From positions 1 through 57,693 of the forward strand of contig NZ_SRYZ01000025.1 in assembly GCF_004793475.1 (NCBI RefSeq): 57,693 bases of DNA, in the 5' to 3' direction. The first letter of the stretch is position 1. Every line of letters starts with the position of its first letter. The notes below the pieces were generated by a model, which saw only the letters and a list, made by a program, of their open reading frames with translations, was not told where the DNA came from and ran no database searches. The position numbers and the translations under genes were made by a program. This DNA comes from Bacteroides muris (ex Afrizal et al. 2022) (lineage in GTDB: Bacteria; Bacteroidota; Bacteroidia; Bacteroidales; Bacteroidaceae). Positions 16,696-27,063 of this stretch are shown in pieces.

Positions 16696-19600
16696 ATGAA
16701 ACTCCAGAAACTCACCATAAAGAACCTTGCCTCCATAGAAGATGCCGTCATCGACTTCGAGAACGGACCGCTAAGTGAAGAATCCCTCTTCCTTATCTGC
16801 GGAGAGACGGGGGCAGGCAAGACAACCATTCTCGACGCCATCTGCCTGGCACTCTACAATGACACGCCCCGCATGGACCATGCCGAGAACGAAAAATACA
16901 AGGACCTGAACCAGACTTTCTCTGCCAAAAAGGAAGACATTGCCATCAACGACAGCCGGCAACTGATGCGCCGTAACACCAGTGAAGCATGGACGGAGCT
17001 GGAGTTTACCGGCTCGAACGAAACGCCCTACACCGCCCGATGGTACGTGGCACGGGCGCACCGCAAGATTTCAGGAACCGTGCAGGATGTGCGCTGGACA
17101 TTGGAAAACAGAAAGACCGGCATACAACTCAACAAAAAAAATGAGATAAAAGCGGAAATACAAGCTGCAGTGGGGTTGACCTTCGAACAATTCTGCCGCA
17201 CCACCATGCTGGCGCAAGGCGACTTCACCAAGTTCCTGCAAAGCAAGGAAGGCGAAAAATCGGATATTCTGGAAAAGCTGACCGGCACAAGTATCTACTC
17301 CGAAATAGGTGCCGAAATATATGCCTCCACCAAGCAAAGACGGACGGAATACGAAAACCAGAACCGGAAGTTGGAAGGCATCCACATCCTGGCAGAAGAA
17401 GAAGTCGCCGCAATCAATGAAGCCATAGCCACGCAAAATGCCGGAGTCAAGGAAGCCAATGAGCAGAAGACCATCGCCCTCGCTAGACGGGACTGGCTGA
17501 AGAAATACGCAGAACTCCTCCTCGCCCGTGAACAGCAAAAGAAAATGTGGGAAGGGAAGCAAGCGCAACTGCAATCGAACGAATTCAAACAGAAAGAACT
17601 GCTGATTAAGGAATGGAATGCCACCGCCGACGCCCGCAACTGGCTCTCTACCTTGAAACAGCAGCAACAGCAACAACAACAGAACCATGCACAAGCCGGG
17701 ATACTGAAAGCATCCTTCGCCCGGCTGGACAGAGGGAGCAAGTGGCTGTACAGTTTCCTGAAGGAGCAAGAAGACAAACTGCATCGTGCCGAGAAGTACT
17801 TGCAAGAGCACTCGCCCTTACTGCCCATGTTCGAGCAAAGCCAGTCCATCATTACCGGCCTAAAATCCGCACTCGATGCCCAAACGCGCATCGGCACCTA
17901 CAACGCGCAGCTTGAAAGACTTGCTGCGCAACAACCCGTGAAGGTTAAAGAGCGCACCGACAAGGAAGCCGCCCTCACCCGGAAAGAACAAGAGAACCAT
18001 GCACTGCAAAACGAAATAAACCTACGGAACAAGCAGCTTGAAACCATGGACCGCCCTGCCCTGCAAGACAAGAAAAACAAACTCGACGCCGGACGGGAGA
18101 ACCTGCTACAAGCCTTGAATGCCTTGTCTCTGCTGGCCGAAACGGAAAGGACACTGAACGAGGCGAAGGAAAACGAAAAGACGTTGAACGCCAAAGTGGA
18201 GGCGTGCCAAAAGCAATACGTCCTCCTGCAAACGGCATTCGACAGCAGGAAAACAAGTTATGATGACATCCGCACCCTGTACGACAAGCAAAAGGAAGCC
18301 ATAGAAGAGTGGGCAAAGGAAGCACGCTCCCGGCTTGCCGTCGGGGATACTTGCCCCGTGTGCGGACAAGAAATAAAATCGCTCTGCAAAGATGAAGATT
18401 TCCAGTCTGTCCTTGCTCCCATACGCACATCCCTGGAAACAAGAGAGAAAGAATACAAGGAAGCCGAGCAGGCATTGAACAACAACCGGACAGAATCCAA
18501 AACCTACGGAACACTGGCAGAGAATGCCCGTCAGTCTACAGCAAGAGCACTCCGGAGCTACAACCTTGCCCACGCTGACGCACAAGCCCAATGCGCCCGA
18601 TGCAACGGCATCGGCCTCTCCGACACCATCGGCGAAACTCTGAAGAAGCTATTGGAAAAGAACAAGCTGGAATCGGAAAAGCTGAACGAAAAGCTCGCAG
18701 AAGTTCAAAGGCTCAGCACACAAATCACAACTCTGCAACGACAAAAGGACGAATGCCAGAAAAGCGTGGACGCTGCACGCCAAGCCTTCAACTCTGCCGA
18801 CAGAAGGCTGAATGAGCTGAAAAACAGCATCGTCAATTACGAGTCGCTCACCGCCAACGAAAAGGAGAACATACGTGCCACCATGGACCGCATCACTCCC
18901 CACATCCTCTGGGAGGGATGGAACACGGAATGGGAAAACTCCCCCCTCTCCTTTATTGACCGCCTGACGCAAGCTACGCGCAACTACCGGCTGGCACAGG
19001 AAAAACAAAGAGAACTGAAGTCCGCCATTGCCCTTATCCATAAAGAGCTGGAAGGGATAAACATAAACAGGAAAAGCATTGATACCGCATTCCCCGACTG
19101 GCGAAACGCACCTGCAGCAACACAGGAAACGGAAATCAAAAATCTGGGGATAGCCTGGAATAATCTGAATGCACAAGCAAGCGGACTGAAACAAAGCATA
19201 TCCTCCACCGCAGACCAAATGGCAAGGCTGCAAAAGGATTTAACCGGGTTCTATGCCGTCAACCCCACCCTCGACGAGGAGCGTATCACAGTCCTATCCG
19301 CTTGGTCCGGCCCACGGATAGAAGCATTGCGTGCCTCATTGCAGACCCTTAAAGAGGAAGAAGTAGCTGCATCAACCGCCTTTCATCTGACCACCGGACA
19401 AGTGGAAGAGCACATCAGCCGGAAGCCCGAAATAGAAGAAAATGAAAACCTCGAAACCCTGGATGCACTCATCGCGAATCTCGAAGAAAAGATAACCGTC
19501 GGCAACCAGTCCATCGGCCAGCAGAAGTTACGTCTGGAAGAAAACATGCGCAACATCGACCGGATAAAGGAAGAGAAGGAACATGCTGACCGGCTACGCG

Positions 19601-20118
19601 AAGAGTATCTGAAGTGGGACCGCCTCTGCCGCCATTTCGGTGACGAACGGGGAAAAAACTTCCGCAACATAGCCCAGAGCTTCGTCCTGAAAGAGCTGCT
19701 GGCAGGTGCCAATTTCTATCTGCAACACTTGACCGACCGCTACGAACTGGAATGCCAGGCCGGCTCGCTCACCATCCTGCTGCGCGACTTCCATCAAGGA
19801 GGCTCGGCACGTCCGGCATGCACCTTGTCGGGCGGTGAAAGCTTCCTGGTATCTCTGTCGCTTGCCCTCGGACTTTCTTCCCTCAGCCGCCAGAGCCTCT
19901 CGGTAGACACTCTGTTCATAGACGAAGGCTTCGGCACACTGAGCAGCGACTACCTGAACACCGTCATGGATACATTGGAAAAACTACACCAGATGGGTGG
20001 CAAGAAGGTAGGCATCATCAGCCACGTGGAAGGACTGAAAGAACGCATAAAGACCCAGATACAGGTACGGAGAATAGACAGTTCAAGAAGCGAAATAGAA
20101 GTGATGAATACCCTCTAA
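16696..20118 (+). CDS. sbcC: exonuclease subunit SbcC (Rad50-like ATPase)
   Basis: 1140 residues. SMC/Rad50-type ATPase that opens and closes the SbcD nuclease. Walker A GETGAGKTT lies near residue 35, followed by a long coiled coil broken by the zinc hook CPVC (about residues 553-556). A second coiled coil leads to the ABC signature LSGGESF (about 1045) and Walker B with DEGFGTL (about 1070). A run of eight glutamines near residue 323 (mixed CAG/CAA codons) lies in the first coil. The gene is complete. It is third in the operon after the HU-like gene and sbcD; no terminator is evident before map. Confidence 0.95.
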   Translation: MKLQKLTIKNLASIEDAVIDFENGPLSEESLFLICGETGAGKTTILDAICLALYNDTPRMDHAENEKYKDLNQTFSAKKEDIAINDSRQLMRRNTSEAWTELEFTGSNETPYTARWYVARAHRKISGTVQDVRWTLENRKTGIQLNKKNEIKAEIQAAVGLTFEQFCRTTMLAQGDFTKFLQSKEGEKSDILEKLTGTSIYSEIGAEIYASTKQRRTEYENQNRKLEGIHILAEEEVAAINEAIATQNAGVKEANEQKTIALARRDWLKKYAELLLAREQQKKMWEGKQAQLQSNEFKQKELLIKEWNATADARNWLSTLKQQQQQQQQNHAQAGILKASFARLDRGSKWLYSFLKEQEDKLHRAEKYLQEHSPLLPMFEQSQSIITGLKSALDAQTRIGTYNAQLERLAAQQPVKVKERTDKEAALTRKEQENHALQNEINLRNKQLETMDRPALQDKKNKLDAGRENLLQALNALSLLAETERTLNEAKENEKTLNAKVEACQKQYVLLQTAFDSRKTSYDDIRTLYDKQKEAIEEWAKEARSRLAVGDTCPVCGQEIKSLCKDEDFQSVLAPIRTSLETREKEYKEAEQALNNNRTESKTYGTLAENARQSTARALRSYNLAHADAQAQCARCNGIGLSDTIGETLKKLLEKNKLESEKLNEKLAEVQRLSTQITTLQRQKDECQKSVDAARQAFNSADRRLNELKNSIVNYESLTANEKENIRATMDRITPHILWEGWNTEWENSPLSFIDRLTQATRNYRLAQEKQRELKSAIALIHKELEGININRKSIDTAFPDWRNAPAATQETEIKNLGIAWNNLNAQASGLKQSISSTADQMARLQKDLTGFYAVNPTLDEERITVLSAWSGPRIEALRASLQTLKEEEVAASTAFHLTTGQVEEHISRKPEIEENENLETLDALIANLEEKITVGNQSIGQQKLRLEENMRNIDRIKEEKEHADRLREEYLKWDRLCRHFGDERGKNFRNIAQSFVLKELLAGANFYLQHLTDRYELECQAGSLTILLRDFHQGGSARPACTLSGGESFLVSLSLALGLSSLSRQSLSVDTLFIDEGFGTLSSDYLNTVMDTLEKLHQMGGKKVGIISHVEGLKERIKTQIQVRRIDSSRSEIEVMNTL

Positions 20119-20186
20119 GCCGGTATCGGGATAAAGAAAACAAATGTTTTTCGGCTCTCGATAGTACAAGCACCTGCATTATTGTG

Positions 20187-20194
20187 TATTTTTG
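20187..20194 (+). promoter_or_regulatory. -7 box upstream of map
   Basis: TATTTTTG, a perfect Bacteroides -7 match, 25 nt before the ATG at 20219. No TTTG is found at the expected -33 distance. The box overlaps an upstream in-frame ATG (20192), which argues for the later start of map. Confidence 0.45.
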
Positions 20195-20218
20195 CACATT
20201 CATAAAAAAGAAAAGACA

Positions 20219-21073
20219 ATGAAAAAGTTCATGAAAGGAGTCCGGTTTACTCCTAAAAACTATTCCGACGAAGTAGAAGCCAAAATTCAACATTATAAGA
20301 AAGAAGGATATAAACTGCCGATGCGAAGCGCACTCCGTACCGAGGAGCAGTTGGCCGGTATCCGTGCAAGTGCCAAAATCAACACTGCCCTGCTGGATTA
20401 TCTCTCCGAGAACATTCGCGAAGGCATGTCCACAGCCGAAATTGACCATATGGTGTATTGCTTCACCACAGACCACGACGCCATCCCCGCCCCCTTCATG
20501 TACGAAGGCTTCCCCAAAAGTGTGTGTACCAGCATCAACGATGTAGTGTGCCACGGCATTCCCAGCACCAGGGAATTCCTGAAAAGCGGTGACATTGTAA
20601 ATGTCGATGTATCCACCATCTACAAAGGTTACTTTGCCGACGCATCACGCATGTTCATGATTGGCGAAGTCAGCCCCGACATGCAGAAGCTGGTACAGGT
20701 CACCAAAGAATGCCGTGACATAGGCATACAAACCGCACAGCCTTGGGCACGCCTCGGTGATGTAGGTGCCGCCATCCAGGAACATGCGGAAAAGAACGGA
20801 TATAGCGTGGTACGCGACCTTTGCGGACACGGCTGTGGCGTCAAGTTCCACGAAGAACCGGATGTGGAACACTTCGGCAAACGTGGAACGGGCATGCTGA
20901 TAGTACCCGGCATGACGTTCACCATCGAACCGATGATTAACATGGGAAGCTACGAAGTCTTTATCGACGAAGCCGACGGATGGACTGTCTGTACAGACGA
21001 CGGACTACCTTCTGCCCAATGGGAAAGCCAAATCCTGATTACCGAAGACGGAAACGAAATATTGACACAATAA
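20219..21073 (+). CDS. map: methionine aminopeptidase, type I
   Basis: 284 residues. It removes the initiator methionine from new proteins. Metal ligands of the pita-bread fold are all visible: VDVSTIYKGYFADAS (two Asp), CGHGCGVKFHEEP (His), FTIEPMI (Glu) and QWESQIL (Glu). An N-terminal extension of about 40 residues precedes the core. The start at 20219 (MKKFMKGVRF) is preferred because the ATG at 20192 lies inside the -7 box. rmuC follows after 21 nt. Confidence 0.95.
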   Translation: MKKFMKGVRFTPKNYSDEVEAKIQHYKKEGYKLPMRSALRTEEQLAGIRASAKINTALLDYLSENIREGMSTAEIDHMVYCFTTDHDAIPAPFMYEGFPKSVCTSINDVVCHGIPSTREFLKSGDIVNVDVSTIYKGYFADASRMFMIGEVSPDMQKLVQVTKECRDIGIQTAQPWARLGDVGAAIQEHAEKNGYSVVRDLCGHGCGVKFHEEPDVEHFGKRGTGMLIVPGMTFTIEPMINMGSYEVFIDEADGWTVCTDDGLPSAQWESQILITEDGNEILTQ

Positions 21074-21094
21074 GGCGGACACTTCAAAACATCT

Positions 21095-22327
21095 ATGGAG
21101 ATATTATTACTGATTATAGGGACAATCATCGGAACCGTAGTCGGCTATCTGGCGGCAGACCGCAAGTCTGCCGCACTGAGGGCGGAAATCAGCGGGACAA
21201 AGAAGGAAATAGAATTATTGAAGCTGCAGAAGGAAGAAGCCGAAGCATTGCACAAACGCATGAACATCGAGTTCGAGAATCTCTCCAACCGTATCTTCCA
21301 GAGCAAAGCCGAAGACTTTACCAAGCTGAATGCCGAACACCTGGGCAATCTGCTCCGTCCGCTGGGTGATAATCTGAAGGACTTCCGCCAGAAGGTGGAA
21401 CAAGTATACAGTGCCGAAGCCAAAGAACGTTTCTCGCTGGGAGAACGCATCAAGGAACTGGTGGAACTGAACAATCGCCTCAGCGAAGATGCCAACAACC
21501 TGACCCGTGCCTTGAAAGGAGATTCGAAGATGCAAGGCAACTGGGGTGAAATGATTTTGGAACGTCTGTTGCAAGCCTCCGGACTGATTGAAGGAGAACA
21601 CTACTTCCGTCAGGAGTTTCTAAAAGACGAACGAGGCGAAGCCATCATCAATGAAGAAAGCGGACAAAAGATGCAGCCCGACATCATTGTAAAGTACCCC
21701 GATGAACGGGAAATGATTATCGACTCCAAAGTGTCGCTGACAGCATATGCCGCCTATACCTCTGCCGAAAGCAAGGAGGAGCAGGCACACTTCCTGAAAG
21801 CACACCTGCAATCTGTCCGCTCCCACATCGACGAGCTCAGCCATAAAGACTACTCGCATTATGACGCTCAATCACCGGATTTCGTTATGATGTTCATCCC
21901 CACCGAAGGTGCCTACCTCCTCGCCATCCAAAGCGATGCCCACCTCTGGGAATATGCCTACAACAAAAAGGTGGTACTAATGAGCCCCACCAACCTGATT
22001 AGCGCCCTGCGCCTCTCGCTCGACCTTTGGAAGAAAGAGAACCAGGTAAAGAATGTGCAGGCTATCATCAAGCGCGGCACCATCTTATATGAAAAAATTG
22101 CAGGCTTTACCGACACCTTCCTCGGTATCGGCGACCGGCTGACCAGCCTGCAAAGGGATTACGACAAAGCCTTCAACCAGCTTTCGGACGGTAATGGCAG
22201 CGTAGTGCGCCAAGCCGAAATGCTGAAAGGCATGAGCCTCACTCCTAAGAAACGCATTTCTCCAAGATTGCTGCCCAAAGACACCCTTCAAGAAGAAACA
22301 GAAGAGGACAACAACAACACTCAATAA
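21095..22327 (+). CDS. rmuC: DNA recombination protein RmuC
   Basis: 410 residues. An N-terminal membrane segment ([18 protein letters not shown]) is followed by a coiled coil (about 25-125) and the RmuC nuclease-like domain with [32 protein letters not shown] and FIPTEGAYL. The family limits inversions and rearrangements at short repeats and may act on DNA ends near the membrane; its biochemistry is not well settled. Probably transcribed with map. A bidirectional terminator lies at 22450-22495. Confidence 0.93.
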   Translation: MEILLLIIGTIIGTVVGYLAADRKSAALRAEISGTKKEIELLKLQKEEAEALHKRMNIEFENLSNRIFQSKAEDFTKLNAEHLGNLLRPLGDNLKDFRQKVEQVYSAEAKERFSLGERIKELVELNNRLSEDANNLTRALKGDSKMQGNWGEMILERLLQASGLIEGEHYFRQEFLKDERGEAIINEESGQKMQPDIIVKYPDEREMIIDSKVSLTAYAAYTSAESKEEQAHFLKAHLQSVRSHIDELSHKDYSHYDAQSPDFVMMFIPTEGAYLLAIQSDAHLWEYAYNKKVVLMSPTNLISALRLSLDLWKKENQVKNVQAIIKRGTILYEKIAGFTDTFLGIGDRLTSLQRDYDKAFNQLSDGNGSVVRQAEMLKGMSLTPKKRISPRLLPKDTLQEETEEDNNNTQ

Positions 22328-22449
22328 AAAAACATCCAACATGGAAACTCTGAAGGACTGCATTCTCCTTCATCAATATCAAGGAATAAAGAAAAAGCGA
22401 CGAAAAATCCACTCCACTTTCTTTCATTAGAGAGGAAATGACCCGAATA

Positions 22450-22495
22450 AAAAAACTCCGGCAAAACCATGAAGGCCATGCCGGAGTCTTTTTAT
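22450..22495. terminator. bidirectional terminator rmuC / nqrF
   Basis: Stem ACTCCGGCA (22455-22463) with TGCCGGAGT (22479-22487). It is followed by CTTTTTATT rightward and by seven T leftward, so it ends both converging transcripts. Confidence 0.88.
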
Positions 22496-22518
22496 TATCT
22501 CAAAACGGACAAGGAAGA

Positions 22519-23793
22519 TTATCCGCCAAAGTTATCGAACATCAGGTTCTGAGCCGGAACACCGAGGTCGTCAAGCATCTTCTCAACAGCTTTCGACATA
22601 GGACCGGGACCACACATGTAGTATTCGATGTCTTCGGGAGCTTCGTGGTCTTTCAAGTAAGTCTCGTAAATTACGTTGTGTACGAAGCCCGGAGTATACT
22701 TCACGCCCGCTGCATCGGCGGCAGGGTCGGGACGGTCTAATGCAAGATGGAACTTGAAGTTTGGGAAATCCTTTTCTATCTGCAGGAAGTCTTCCAGATA
22801 GAACACTTCGTTCAACGCACGCGCACCGTAGAAGTAGTTCATCACGCGGTCTGTAGTGCGCAGTGTTTTCGTCATGTGCATAATCTGTGCACGCAACGGA
22901 GCCATACCGGCACCACCGCCGACCCACATCATCTCCCTCTTGGAATCGAATATCGGATGGAAGTCTCCGTAAGGACCACTCATGATTACCTTATCACCCG
23001 GTTTCAAAGTAAAGATATAAGAAGAAGCAATACCCGGCATTACATCCATGAAGCCCGGACCCTGATCTTTCGGCTTGAACGGAGGCGTAGCGATACGTAC
23101 CGTCAACATGATGCGGTCGCCCTCGGCAGGATAATTGGCCATAGAATAGGCACGGATGGTTTCTTCGTCATTGCGGCACTTCAAGCCCAACAGACCGAAT
23201 TTCTCCCATGCAGGCAAGTATTCCTTACCGATAAGTTCCTTGTCGATATCCTTATCATAATCCATCGAATATTTAGGAATCTTAATCTGCGCGTATGAAC
23301 CCGGAACAAAATCCATGTGCTCGCCTTTGGGCAATGCAACGATAAACTCTTTGATGAACGTAGCCACATTCTTGTTGGAGATAACCTCGCACTCCCATTC
23401 TTTCACGCCCAGCACGCTTTCGGGAACCTTGATGGCCATATCACCCTTCACCTTCACCTGGCAACCCAGACGCCAGTGGTCTTGTATTTGCTTACGGCTG
23501 AAGTGCGGAGTCTCAGAAGGCAGGATTTCGCCTCCACCTTCCACCACCTGGCATTTGCACTGTCCGCAGGAACCTTTACCACCACAAGCGGAGGAAAGGA
23601 ACACACCATTTACAGACAGCGTATTCAGCAATGTAGAACCGGAAGCTACGTCCAGTTCCTTCTCGCCATTGATAGTCAGTTTCACATTACCTGAAGGCAC
23701 CAGGAAATTCTTGGCAACCAGCAGGATAACAACAAGCAGGAGGACAACCACGAGGAATACTCCAATGCTTGCTAATATCATATTCATATCCAT
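22519..23793 (-). CDS. nqrF: Na+-translocating NADH:quinone reductase subunit F
   Basis: 424 residues, last gene of the nqr operon. NADH enters the complex here. One N-terminal membrane helix is followed by a 2Fe-2S ferredoxin domain (SSACGGKGSCGQC, later C in the LGCQVKV segment), then FAD- and NADH-binding reductase domains (RAYSMANYP, GGGAGMAPLR, CGPGPM). The start at 23793 (MDMNMILASI) gives a 17-nt gap after nqrE; a longer reading to 23835 would overlap nqrE and add 14 unlikely residues. Confidence 0.96.
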   Translation of the reverse strand: MDMNMILASIGVFLVVVLLLVVILLVAKNFLVPSGNVKLTINGEKELDVASGSTLLNTLSVNGVFLSSACGGKGSCGQCKCQVVEGGGEILPSETPHFSRKQIQDHWRLGCQVKVKGDMAIKVPESVLGVKEWECEVISNKNVATFIKEFIVALPKGEHMDFVPGSYAQIKIPKYSMDYDKDIDKELIGKEYLPAWEKFGLLGLKCRNDEETIRAYSMANYPAEGDRIMLTVRIATPPFKPKDQGPGFMDVMPGIASSYIFTLKPGDKVIMSGPYGDFHPIFDSKREMMWVGGGAGMAPLRAQIMHMTKTLRTTDRVMNYFYGARALNEVFYLEDFLQIEKDFPNFKFHLALDRPDPAADAAGVKYTPGFVHNVIYETYLKDHEAPEDIEYYMCGPGPMSKAVEKMLDDLGVPAQNLMFDNFGG

Positions 23794-23810
23794 TGTTCTA
23801 TTCCTTTCTT

Positions 23811-24437
23811 TTAGATGTTCAAACCAGAGAAACACATAAATGCCATTGCCATCAGACCTACTGTGATAAACGTTATACCCAGTCCTTTCAGTGGAGCCGG
23901 AACGTCAGAATAGGCCATTTTCTCACGGATGGCAGCCAAGCCTACGATAGCCAGCAACCAACCGATACCTGAACCAAACGCATAAGAAACAGCATCAGCA
24001 ATACCACCGATGAATTTCGGATCGCTCTCGCCCAGCGTGATGCGCTGCTGCATGAAAAGAGAAGCACCCATGATGGCACAGTTTACAGCAATCAGCGGCA
24101 AGAAGATACCCAGTGAAGCATACAGCGAAGGGCTGAAACGCTCTACAATCATTTCCACCAACTGAACGATAGCTGCAATTACGGCAATGAAAAGAATAAA
24201 ACTCAAGAAACTGAGGTCAACGCCTTCAATGATTGCATTGGCAGCCAGCACCTTTGTCTGCAATAAATAGTTGACCGGAAGTGTAACTACCAACACGAAA
24301 GTTACGGCGATGCCCAGTCCCACGGCAGTCTTCACATTCTTCGATACGGCAAGGTAAGAACACATACCGAGAAAGAATGCGAATATCATGTTGTCCACAA
24401 AGATAGAGCGGACGAATAAACTTAATAAATGTTCCAT
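23811..24437 (-). CDS. nqrE: Na+-translocating NADH:quinone reductase subunit E
   Basis: 208 residues and six membrane segments. Integral subunit paired with NqrD; the two form the half-channel pair with a bound Fe centre in characterised complexes. Conserved Cys in GMCSYLAVS and in [10 protein letters not shown] fit that role. It is preceded by an unusual 105-nt spacer with short repeats (24448-24481) instead of the tight spacing seen elsewhere in the operon. Confidence 0.95.
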   Translation of the reverse strand: MEHLLSLFVRSIFVDNMIFAFFLGMCSYLAVSKNVKTAVGLGIAVTFVLVVTLPVNYLLQTKVLAANAIIEGVDLSFLSFILFIAVIAAIVQLVEMIVERFSPSLYASLGIFLPLIAVNCAIMGASLFMQQRITLGESDPKFIGGIADAVSYAFGSGIGWLLAIVGLAAIREKMAYSDVPAPLKGLGITFITVGLMAMAFMCFSGLNI

Positions 24438-24447
24438 AATCTTTATA

Positions 24448-24481
24448 AGTAGTTAAGTAGTAAGTAAAAAGTAGTAAGTAG
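24448..24481. repeat. low-complexity direct repeat in nqrD-nqrE spacer
   Basis: AGTAGTAAGTA occurs twice around AAAA, preceded by AGTAGTTAAGT. It fills part of a 105-nt gap inside an otherwise compact operon. Confidence 0.6.
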
Positions 24482-24542
24482 AAAAATGATTCAGAGTATC
24501 TGATTCCAACTACTGGTACTGAATGCTGACTACTTCAAATTA

Positions 24543-25178
24543 TTACTTTTCCTGCAATTCTTTGTGACGTGCACGCTGATACCAGATGATGCAGGCACAG
24601 ATAATCAGTGCCATCGGCGGCATCAGCATCAAGCCGTTGTTCACATACCCCAACTTCTGCAAAGGCTCATAGTTCAAGATGTTGAAACCGAGCAGTGTTC
24701 CCGAACCCAGGAGTTCGCGGAAGAAAGCTACGATTACCAGAATCTTGGCATATCCCAAACCGTTGCCCACACCGTCAAGGAAAGACTCCCAAGGACCGTT
24801 CTGCATGGCAAATGCTTCCAAGCGTCCCATCAGGATACAGTTGGTGATAATCAGACCTACATATACAGAAAGCTGTACACTTACGTCGTAAGCAAAAGCT
24901 TTCAGAATCTCACTTACGATAGTCACCAATGCGGCAACCACCACCAACTGAACAATGATACGGATACGGTTGGGTATCGTCTTGCGCAACAGTGAAATCA
25001 CTACGTTGGCAAATGCCGTAATCACCGTCACCGAAAGACCCATCACGATGGCGGGCTCCAGCTTGGCAGTAACAGCCAAAGCAGAACAGATACCCAATAC
25101 CTGCACGGTGACGGGGTTATTCAGTCCCAGCGGAGTAGAGAATACTTCTTTATTCTTCTTTGAAAACAATTGTCCCAT
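24543..25178 (-). CDS. nqrD: Na+-translocating NADH:quinone reductase subunit D
   Basis: 211 residues and six membrane helices, homologous to NqrE. Conserved Cys in QVLGICSALAV and in IITNCILMGR. The start at 25178 (MGQLFSKKNK) is 4 nt after the nqrC stop; a start at 25196 would overlap nqrC. It acts in the membrane part of the Na+ pump. Confidence 0.95.
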   Translation of the reverse strand: MGQLFSKKNKEVFSTPLGLNNPVTVQVLGICSALAVTAKLEPAIVMGLSVTVITAFANVVISLLRKTIPNRIRIIVQLVVVAALVTIVSEILKAFAYDVSVQLSVYVGLIITNCILMGRLEAFAMQNGPWESFLDGVGNGLGYAKILVIVAFFRELLGSGTLLGFNILNYEPLQKLGYVNNGLMLMPPMALIICACIIWYQRARHKELQEK

Positions 25179-25182
25179 ATTC

Positions 25183-25872
25183 TTATTCCTCCTCATTATT
25201 ATTAGTTAAAAAGTTCTTGTAGCTGCTCAGACAAGCCTTCAACATGGCATCCACACCAACAGAAGTGATGGTACCACCGGAAATGCCGTCTACCTGATAG
25301 TCAGCTTTTTCTACCTTGCCGTTCTTCACAACACCGAGAGCTATCTCACCATTCTCAAGCGTCTTCTTACCGGGGAATTCTCCCTGGAAGTGTGCGCTTG
25401 CGATTTCGGCACCCAGACCCGGAGTTTCGCTGGCATGGGAAAAATAAACACCGTAAACGGTATCCTTGTCGCTGTTCAGCGCAACATATCCCCAGATAGC
25501 ACCCCAAAGGCCAGCACCGTAAACGGGAAATACATATTTTTTTTCACCATCAACCTCTGCTACAAACACGTGCAGACGGTTATTTTCTTTGGCTTCCTTC
25601 TCGTAAGCGGTGGCAAACGCACCGGTATTCTCTGTCAGAGTACCGTCAACGTTCATCAGCATATCGCCCTTTACATATTTATTATATTCGGCTTCGGCAT
25701 CCTTCACGTCCTTGACGTTGAGCGCAGCAAGAATCTGCTTCTTCGTGTCAAGTTCCACATTCTTGTTCTGCGTCTCGCGCAAGGAAGAACTTACGAATGC
25801 CAGCAGGAATGCAACGATAACAACCATTACCGAAGCATAAATGATAGTATAACTATTACTATTGGTATTCAT
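25183..25872 (-). CDS. nqrC: Na+-translocating NADH:quinone reductase subunit C
   Basis: 229 residues. One N-terminal membrane helix (TIIYASVMVVIVAFLLAFV) and a periplasmic FMN domain. The SGGTITS motif near residue 200 is the covalent FMN attachment site (SGxTxTS, flavin on the last Thr). 14 nt after nqrB. Confidence 0.95.
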   Translation of the reverse strand: MNTNSNSYTIIYASVMVVIVAFLLAFVSSSLRETQNKNVELDTKKQILAALNVKDVKDAEAEYNKYVKGDMLMNVDGTLTENTGAFATAYEKEAKENNRLHVFVAEVDGEKKYVFPVYGAGLWGAIWGYVALNSDKDTVYGVYFSHASETPGLGAEIASAHFQGEFPGKKTLENGEIALGVVKNGKVEKADYQVDGISGGTITSVGVDAMLKACLSSYKNFLTNNNEEE

Positions 25873-25886
25873 TTCTTTTCCGGTAT

Positions 25887-27056
25887 TTAATTGTTAGACT
25901 TGATTGCACGTTTCTCGCGACGGCTGATGTTACCCTGTACCACACAATAGTCAATCAGCGGAGCGAAGATATTCATCAGCAGGATGGCAAGCATCATACC
26001 TTCGGGATAACCGGGGTTCAGCACACGGATAATGATTGCCATTGCACCAATCAGGAATCCGAAGATATACTTACCGGTCTCCGTGCGTGCCGATGTAACG
26101 GGGTCGGTAGCCATGAACACGGCACCGAAACAGAAACCACCCAGCACGAGGTGCTCGTACCACGGCATCTGCGCCATCGGAGTGTCGGGCCCGATTGCAT
26201 TGAACACCCATGCCATGAAGGCACCGCCTACGAATACAGAGAACATCGTCTTCCAGCTTGCAATGCCCGTCCACAACAGCAGGATGGCACCCAAGGCAAT
26301 GGCGATAACGCTTGTCTCGCCGATGGAACCCGGAATAAGACCGGTCACCATATCCCAAGAGAACTCAGGAACAGTGCCCGAAGTAGCGGCAGCACCCAGC
26401 GGAGTAGCTACCGTCAGACCGTCTACCGACTGTCCCAAACCGAGGATACTGTCGTCCGATACCCAAACGGCATCACCGGACATCTTCGTAGGATAGGCGA
26501 AGAATAGGAATGCACGGGTAATCAAGGCTACGTTGAACACGTTCATGCCCGTACCACCGAATACTTCCTTGGCAAAGATTACGGAGAATGCAGTGGCAAC
26601 TGCCAGAATCCACAACGGGCAGTCCACCGGAACAATCATCGGAATCAAGATACCGGAAACCAAGAAGCCTTCCTGAATCTCCTCCTTCTTCCACTGAGCC
26701 ACTACGAACTCAATGCCGAGACCTACCACATATGATACAATGATTTTTGGCAATACAGCCAGGAAACCGTAGATGAACATTTCCCAGAAGCCTCCGGCAA
26801 CACCAGTAGCGTGGAAATGCTGGTAACCTACGTTATACATACCGAACAACAGCGCCGGTACCAACGCAATGACCACCATCGACATGATGCGTTTGCTGTC
26901 AATGGAGTCGTGAATATGCGTTCCCGATTTCGAAGTGGCATTGGGCACGAACAAGAATGTTTCGAAGCCATCGAACACCGACTGAAATGCGTGGAATTTG
27001 CCGCCCTCTTCAAAGTTCGGCTTTATCTTGTCGAGATAATTTCTTAACGCTTTCAT
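25887..27056 (-). CDS. nqrB: Na+-translocating NADH:quinone reductase subunit B
   Basis: 389 residues, about ten membrane segments. Main membrane subunit carrying covalent FMN and riboflavin and lining the Na+ path in studied complexes. The VDGLTVATPLG segment (about residue 215) is the likely FMN-threonine site; it differs from the SGAT form seen in many homologues but keeps the Thr. Followed closely by nqrC. Confidence 0.95.
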   Translation of the reverse strand: MKALRNYLDKIKPNFEEGGKFHAFQSVFDGFETFLFVPNATSKSGTHIHDSIDSKRIMSMVVIALVPALLFGMYNVGYQHFHATGVAGGFWEMFIYGFLAVLPKIIVSYVVGLGIEFVVAQWKKEEIQEGFLVSGILIPMIVPVDCPLWILAVATAFSVIFAKEVFGGTGMNVFNVALITRAFLFFAYPTKMSGDAVWVSDDSILGLGQSVDGLTVATPLGAAATSGTVPEFSWDMVTGLIPGSIGETSVIAIALGAILLLWTGIASWKTMFSVFVGGAFMAWVFNAIGPDTPMAQMPWYEHLVLGGFCFGAVFMATDPVTSARTETGKYIFGFLIGAMAIIIRVLNPGYPEGMMLAILLMNIFAPLIDYCVVQGNISRREKRAIKSNN

Positions 27057-27063
27057 TTATCAA

